Made by a program: the position numbers and the translations under genes
Origin: Acanthococcus lagerstroemiae
Taxonomy: Eukaryota > Arthropoda > Insecta > Hemiptera > Eriococcidae
Assembly: GCA_031841125.1 (NCBI GenBank)
Contig: CM063114.1
Span: forward strand, 1 to 64,000
Direction of reading: 5' to 3'
Length of the DNA: 64,000 bases
Shown here: piece by piece, positions 58,105 to 64,000 of the stretch
How the letters are laid out: each line of letters starts with the position of its first letter
Position numbering within the stretch: position 1 is the first letter of the stretch
The notes under the pieces: generated by a model
Told to the model about the DNA's origin: nothing
What the model saw: only the letters and a program-made list of their open reading frames with translations
Databases searched by the model: none

Positions 58105-61008
58105 CTAAGAAGTAATAAAATCTCTGTATTTACTAGGCGGTTTTCTCACTCGATTTGACTGTCTCAAATTTTGATACCCTCGCCATTGTTGTTCGTTATT
58201 AGCAGGAGGGGAATCGACGGATGCTCTCGACTGTTCACTCTCTCTTTGCTCACTCTGGTGATCGCTGACAAACATCTGATTAAAAGGAAAATTAGGATTT
58301 TCGTAAGAATCATCGTTAATAAAGATCGGCTTAGAATTATGATTAGTATTCAAAGTAGTTTGACCCTCTCTTACTATTGAGGGCGGGTTACCTGTTTTCT
58401 TTAAAATCGACCTAGGTTTTTCCAGCGTTTTTTCCTCCATTTCGTCGTGGTCGCCGCAAAGTTCGTAAGCCGGTTTGAGTCTCGATATACTGACTGTATC
58501 CTTTTTCCCGTCGATTTCAAGCTCGTAGAAATGCTTTTTTCTTTTCACGACTTTGTAGGGGCCTTGATATGGGGCCTCCAAGGAGGCTTTTACTCTATCC
58601 ACTCGTACATAAACCCTTTTACACGTCGCGAGGTCGGGATGTACAAAAATTTTCCCATTTCGGCGCTCCTGTATTCTCTCCGGTTTTATGTCGCGCAACG
58701 TCTTCCGCAGCTGCTTCACAAAGTCTGTTGTATCTTGAGCTGTCTGCGACGTTTGATACATTTCGCCTGGCAATCGCAGTCCTTGGCCAAAAACCAGTTC
58801 TGCACACGAGTTTCCTGACTCGTCCCGGGGTGCTGCTCGCAATCCCAAAAGTATGGATGGCAAATAAGTGCTCCAGTTGGCTGCGTGGCAAATCAATAGT
58901 TCCTTTAATCTTCGGTGAACTCTTTCGATCATGCCGTTTGCTTGAGGATGGTAGGCCGTTGTTTGAATATGTTGCGCGCCTAGTAGTCTTGCAAGTTCAC
59001 AGAAAAGCTCAGATCTGAATTGAGGTCCTCGGTCAGTTGTTATTTTCAGCGGGGTCCCATACCTCGCTATCCATTGCGTGTAAAAAGCTTTGGCAACTGC
59101 TTCAGCTGTGACAGTTTTGAGTGGGACTGCCTCAATTCACCTCGACGTCCGATCGATGAAGGTGCAGAGATAAGTGTACCCGTTTGATGGCTTCATCGGT
59201 CCAACTAAATCCAGGTGTACATGCTCAAATTTGTTGCACTGTGGGAACTGGCCTTGCTCTGGATTTGTGTGACGTGTTACTTTAATTTGTTGGCACTGCG
59301 GGCACGTTTTATGCCACCTCCTGATGTCCGCCGTCATCTTTGGCCAATAGTATTTGGATCTGATTAGTCGTAGGGTCGCTTTCAGTCCATTATGGGCGAT
59401 GTTGTGGACCTGTCCATAGATCTGTTGGCGCAGTTTTCCAGGTACCATTGGCCTATCGATTCCTCCAAATCTCGAACACAACAGGAACTCATTGTTGCTA
59501 ATTTTCACTTCTCGAAGGATTTGGTCTCGATGCCCTTCTCGTCGCCACCGCTGTATTTCGTCGTCTTCACTCTGCGCTCTCGCTATAACTTGCAGCGAAA
59601 TTTTTGCATTGATCTGACAGATTTCCGCATCCCCTTCAGGCCTACTGAGTGCGTCGGCCACCAAGTTTGTCGCGCCTGCCAAATGGACTATCTTTGTGCT
59701 GAATTGTCCAATGTATTCGGCGTATCGTGATCTTCTTTCGATTTTATCTTTTTTCTTTGTCGTAAAAAGATAGGTTAGAGGGCGGTGGTCTGTCACAATT
59801 GTCAGGTTCCGTCCGGCTATCAGTGGCTCAAAATGTTCCGTAGCAGCGTAAATTGCCAAAAGTTCAAGGTCGTAGACCGGCCATTTTTTCTCGCGTTCGG
59901 TCAGCTTTCTTGAGAAAAACCCCAGTGGTTCTCTCTTACCCTCATCACCTTCTTGTTCCAAAACTGCCCCGATTGCAGTTTTTGATGCGTCACATGTTAA
60001 GTAGAGTGCAGCGTCCTTTTTCTGGTAGTTGAGTTGTACGTGTTGAGCAAAAGCTGCTTTTGCTTCTTCAAAATTTTTTTTCAATTCCGGCGTCCATCGT
60101 ATTTTTGTGCGGTCATTTTTTCGTGGGTGCCCCTTCAAAAGGTCTTGCAGTGGCGCTAATGTTTCTGCTGCTTTTTTGGTGAATTGGCGATAAAAATTCA
60201 GGAGCCCGAGAGTTCGACGCAGTGTGGTCATGTTGGTAGGCGGTTTCATTTCTTTTATGAAAGCTATTCGATTGTCAGTCGGTGTGAACCCCTGTGGGGT
60301 TATACGGTACCCTAGAAAATCTAATTCTGAAACACAAAAACTGCATTTATTCAAATTAATCGCGAGGCCAAATTTGTGTAGCCTCTGAAAAACAGTTTTG
60401 ATATGCGAATAATGCTCGTTTAATGACTCAGAAAAGATCAGGATATCATCGATATAGACAGTACAAAATGGCAGTTCAGAAAGTACGGAGTTCATGAACC
60501 TTTGGAACACAGAGGGGGCGTTTCTAAGTCCGAAAGGCATTCTGACATTCTCATACAATCCTGCTGGTGAGACAACCGCCGTTTTCTCTACATGCGCCTC
60601 ATACACCGGAATATTGTGAAAAGCTCTTACTAAATCAATTTTTGAAAAAACACATTTATTCTTAAGGAAACTAATTGCGTCGTAAATGACGGGTATAGGG
60701 TAGCGGTCAGGTATGGTCTGCGAGTTAAGTTTCCGGTAATCGCCAATCAATCGAAGCTTATTTTTTTCGCGTTTAACTATTAGGCCAGAGGCCCATTGCG
60801 ACTTCGAGATTCTGACCAACCCAGTTTTGAGCTGTTCCCTATATTCGTTCCTTACCTCAATTTCAACATCAGGCCTCAAACGGCGAGGCTTCTCAAACGT
60901 TGGCATACCTGTCGTTTCAATATAACATACTACGTTGTGTTGGATGTCATCTTTGTACTGCGGTGGTTTTGTGATGTTATCATAAGTCTCGAGCCCACTT
61001 TGTTCCAA
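58105..61008 (-). pseudogene. pol: Ty3/gypsy pol (RT, RNase H, integrase) with one internal stop
   Basis: The frame opens inside the 5' LTR at 61008 and runs 623 codons. Reverse transcriptase has RMPFGLRNAPSVF and the active-site YIDD at residues 185-188. RNase H has CDAS (340), LELLA (381-385), TDHRP (407) and ADALSR (451). The integrase zinc region ends CPQC (569-572), and the first catalytic Asp is in HLDLVGP (600). A TGA at 59137-59139 then interrupts it where the family has a codon for Trp. Beyond it the same frame continues to 58105 with the second catalytic Asp, the final Glu in NGMIERVHRR, a GPY-type module (APYQGPYKVV) and a low-complexity tail. All visible catalytic residues are present. 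The translated start is not a normal initiator because gag is deleted. Confidence 0.88.
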
Positions 61009-61194
61009 TGAGTACTTCGCGAATCAAAAAGAGAGAGAGTCGTACTTCATATGTATTTGTCAGAGCGTATCACGTAACTGAAGTCGGCGGTAATATCTAA
61101 TGTACAACTCGCAGCAACTGCGACACCAGGTAACGAACCCGGCATGTTCAAATGTGAAAAGAAGATAACATAGAAAAACCGATAATACGTTACA
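61001..61194 (-). repeat. Ty3/gypsy 5' LTR
   Basis: Same sequence as 57547-57740 apart from two substitutions. The pol frame starts at its inner edge. Confidence 0.88.
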
Positions 61195-61267
61195 AATCTC
61201 CGCGCAGATTCTCAAAAAGCTCCGGAGAAATGAAAATCTCCGCTCCTTTAACATCACTATCGTCTAC

Positions 61268-62095
61268 CTTGCAAACTGCTTGGTTTTATGGATACAGTGT
61301 TTCTTTCTGTTTGTCTCATTTACTTGGTCCAAATAAAACAAGCAGGTGATATTTCCAAAGTTCTCAATTAAAGATATTTGCTAATAAATTCAAGATCATT
61401 CTCTCTTAAGCTTAAGTCAGCACTTGGCAAAATAGATTTGTGTAAGTCCACTTGAAACTTTCTGGAAGAAATAACGCTCAGACGAAGAAACAAGATGAAT
61501 TTCAGAGGTCTGAATTTGAAAACCTGTTCCCGACACCTTGGCTGTTATGATCAATACCTGACTGACAGAAATGGACCTTTGATCAATGTGGAAGTCTGAT
61601 AAGCACCTACAACACAAATAGTGCTAGTAACAGTTTTTATTGATAATTATGGTTGGTAGTATCTGATTGTAAGTGAATGTTGGCAGCGCTGGTCCTACTG
61701 GAAATATGTCCAAAAGATCCACGACTAAGGACCAAAAATTAAGGGACAAGGTTCAATATTGGCTGCACTGACTCGCGTTTATCCCAATGCAATCCCATAG
61801 TTGCAAACTTATTCATTCATTTTTTTAATGACGTCCATTTTCCCAAAATGCAGCATAAAAATTCATAAAAAATAATGTTTTAAGAAAAATCATAATAAAA
61901 GACAGCCAGAGGCCGATAGACATTTCACCATAGTTGACCAATTTCTTGCCAGTTGAATTCGAGTGGAATTTTTCTTCGAGAACTAGGGAAGGAACCAACT
62001 AATACCTCAGCCCAAAATTTCGTTAGTAGCATTTATAGCTAAACTGAAATATCAACATTTTTGTGGAATGACTCATCGGTATCAAATTTTGCTTT
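61268..62095. other. Spacer without a supportable gene
   Basis: Short frames only, AT-rich. Confidence 0.4.
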
Positions 62096-62099
62096 GATA

Positions 62100-62300
62100 C
62101 CACACTACTAGAGCCTGTGTTTATGTAGTTCGCGAGTTCGCCTACATTCGCCGAATACGCAAGGGGTACTAGTAAACGAATCATGTGTATGATTCACGAA
62201 TCGCGAGTCACTACAGATGTTCATCAATACCGACGAACGTTCGGCGTAGTTCGGCATTCGTCTACATTCGCGAACATTCGCGCTGGTACAAGGTAATACG
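62100..62300. repeat. Repeat-rich patch of TTCGCG/CGAAC phrases
   Basis: Variants of CTACATTCGC, TTCGGC and GATTCACGAATC occur many times in both orientations, similar in flavour to the stretch at 56.6-56.9 kb. It lies just upstream of the Tc1 remnant. Confidence 0.35.
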
Positions 62301-62354
62301 TTAATGTGGAAAAGGTGAATGTGAACTGGGAGTAACTTGTTAAAAGTAGCACAT

Positions 62355-62830
62355 ATGGAAAAACGGAAAGAGATGATTTATGATCTGCATTGTTACTTTA
62401 CGCCGAGAAGGAAAATCATACATGGTGAAATCGCTAATATAGTGGAAAAAAGCCATGCAACCGTACAATCAATCATTCGTAAATATGAAACAACAGAAAC
62501 TTGTAGGAACAGAGTAAGAACAGGTCGGCCGCGCATCTTAAATCAGCGCGATGTTATAGAGGTTTAATGAAGAACGTAACGAAAAACCCCATGAAAAGTG
62601 CCCCTACTTTGACATCCAAATTAATAGTGTCTACGAAGAATGAAGTACCCCCCGAAACGGTACGTAGAATTCTATACGAGAGAACGGTTCCCATGAAAGA
62701 ATGGATCGGAAGAAGCCATTATATTTCTCCTGCAAATACATAAACAAGAAAGGCTCGACTTCGCTCGCCAATTCGGATCGGATTCCGCAACCAAGTGGGC
62801 GGCATATCTAGTGGATGTTTTTATAACCAA
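62355..62830 (+). pseudogene. Tc1-type transposase, N-terminal remnant
   Basis: The first frame (ATG at 62355, stop at 62565-62567) carries KRKEMIYDLHCYFTPRRKI, a helix-turn-helix (NIVEKSHATVQSIIRKYE) and GRPRIL, the GRPR-type motif of Tc1 transposases. After a frameshift the second paired domain follows with NPMKSAPTLTSKL and ETVRRILYE, and further on a phrase with RLDFARQF. The remnant ends before the catalytic DDE core. Confidence 0.75.
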
Positions 62831-64000
62831 CGAAAGAGTGATGATAGAACGATAAAACGATACGAATTTCGTAAATATTCTTTACCAATGTTGTAGTTTG
62901 GTTTCCGTTTCCGTTTGGTGTTTCACTTTTCCTTACACTTTACTTTTAGTTCTTTTACTTTTATTTTGCAACTTAGTAGTGATTTTGTTATGATATTACG
63001 AACAACTCAGCAGTTTGGCTAGACAGTTTTTGGTGTTCTCACTCGCAAAAGCTTGTAAGAAAATCTACCTGACGTTATTTTAAAAATAAAACGAAAAAAC
63101 CATAGTCAAAAAATCACAAATCAGGAAACCAGCAATAGTAAAACCTCCTTGATCACTCTTTCATTTTCTTATTAGTAATAAGACAACAGCAGCACGCCAC
63201 GAGGCCTGCGGAATCCGAATATATAGGAAAATATGACTTTTGAAAGAATGTTTTATTTTTAGTCCATATAAGTTAGCCCAAATAGGAGTACAAAAAGGAA
63301 AAAAATCATAGAAAGCTGAAACTCGGTACATTGGTCTAATTAAGTGTCTTGAACAACGTACTGAAAGTCCCAACGAATCCGGTGCCGGCGTCGTCCCTTA
63401 GGGGGCGAAAATGGGGGCGTAAAACAGGTTTTTGCTTATATCACACTAAAATTTGAGTTTGGAAAAAAAAAAGTTCTAACAATTGTGATAGAGGATTAAA
63501 AAATACACAAAAAATGTTCCTACACATTTTCTCGTAGAACGCTTATATTTGTTGAATAAATTAATATGGGGAGTAATTAATCGCCCAGTAAAAATAAAAA
63601 AGTAACAGTATACAAGCGGTAGGTAAATAAAGTTGTCAGAGCAGTATTTGGCAAAGACACACACAGTAACTATGCAAACAGTAAATATGGCTACACGAGC
63701 AATAAAAATGAAATTTACAGACAGCAAAATTGAATATTTTTTCAGTAAAATGAAAAATAGTAAATCCTACTCGTATCTTCATGATGACGCATACGAGTGA
63801 AGAGAAGGGAAGAGTGTCAGTCAGGTCGAGCCAGTGACCGATATGGGTGCTGGCCCAGGTTACCCATCTACCAATAATGGGATAGAAAGTACGAACGCGA
63901 ATATAAAGAAGGAGCACACCTTCCGCGAGCGATTGCCTGTAGGTCAATTTTTGACCATTTTCCTCGGTATAGCTGGCATATGGTCAGAGCGAAGAAATCC
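62831..64000. other. Spacer at the window end
   Basis: No recognised gene. Frames of up to about 100 codons on the minus strand are hydrophobic and unrecognised. A gene starting beyond the window cannot be excluded. Confidence 0.35.

Larger units (their letters stand above)
57547..61194 (-). mobile_element. Ty3/gypsy element, gag and protease deleted, young
   Basis: Two 194-bp LTRs (57547-57740 and 61001-61194) differ at two positions by eye, and AATC is duplicated on both sides (57543-57546 and 61195-61198). The 3260-bp interior holds only pol plus a 3' untranslated part with a polypurine tract. The 5' LTR runs straight into the pol frame: there is no gag, no protease, and no convincing leader, although TGGGCTCGAG three bases after the LTR could act as a primer-binding site. 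The near-identical LTRs imply recent insertion. Confidence 0.88.
57181..61259. mobile_element. hAT-like MITE interrupted by an LTR retrotransposon
   Basis: The left end TAGTGATGTTAAACGGAGC is mirrored by GCTCCTTTAACATCACTA at 61259. The exact 8-bp direct repeat TCGTCTAC lies at 57173-57180 and 61260-61267. The interior is full of CTCCGGAG palindromes. Removing the inserted gypsy element leaves about 430 bp. The TAGTGATGT-type end and the duplication length indicate hAT. Confidence 0.8.

Noticed and set aside
58447..59018. Overlapping plus-strand frames of 123 and 149 codons
   Set aside because: They are antisense shadows of the pol C-terminal half and have no family character of their own.
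59392..59730. Plus-strand frame of 112 codons opposite the gypsy integrase
   Set aside because: It is an antisense shadow of the well-supported minus-strand pol.
1..64000. CRISPR arrays, operons, riboswitches or other prokaryotic systems
   Set aside because: No evenly spaced direct repeats, no closely packed same-strand genes, and the DNA is clearly eukaryotic.

Overview
This is a stretch of eukaryotic, most likely insect, nuclear DNA. It has spliceosomal introns, arthropod-type transposons (Ty3/gypsy, BEL/Pao, R1-like LINEs, P-like, mariner, Tc1 and hAT-like elements), many microsatellites, and AT-rich spacer scattered with short GTAGGTACCTAC-type motifs. A hemipteran such as a mealybug or aphid would fit, but that is inference; nothing in the window fixes the species. 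No bacterial operon, CRISPR array or complete virus is visible.

Only one ordinary host gene is well supported. It is an NPRL3 (GATOR1 complex) homologue on the minus strand at 6258 to 3062, with five exons whose splice sites and reading phases all agree (624 residues). Nearly everything else that can be identified is transposon material. From 6.4 to 13.3 kb there is a dense set of short non-autonomous DNA elements. A deleted P-element-like transposon has 34-bp terminal repeats and an 8-bp target duplication. A second element with its own 8-bp duplication sits in almost the same target site. Foldback MITEs, tRNA-like repeats and four copies of a roughly 250-bp MITE family flanked by A/T-rich 4-mers fill the rest.

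From 14.1 to 20.5 kb lie a decayed Ty3/gypsy pol relic split by a hAT-like MITE, and a complete-ended but internally deleted BEL/Pao element (LTRs at 16069-16448 and 20136-20518, target duplication ATTTG). A mariner-type transposase pseudogene lies at 24.6-25.5 kb. A decayed R1-like LINE fills 32.8-36.8 kb. A diverged, near full-length 5S rRNA-like sequence sits inside an inverted-repeat element at 38.5-38.9 kb. From 40.8 to 50.1 kb there are several hAT-like MITEs with 8-bp duplications and two LINE fragments.

The freshest-looking insertion is at 57.5-61.2 kb. It is a minus-strand Ty3/gypsy element whose two 194-bp LTRs differ at only two positions by eye. It has lost gag and protease, so the 5' LTR abuts pol directly, and pol is open except for one in-frame TGA in the integrase. 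It sits inside an older hAT-like MITE that has its own 8-bp target duplication. The last 2 kb hold a Tc1-type transposase remnant. Large parts (1-1.2, 21.2-24.6, 25.6-32.0, 39-40.8 and 52.2-57.1 kb) contain no gene that can be supported by reading alone.
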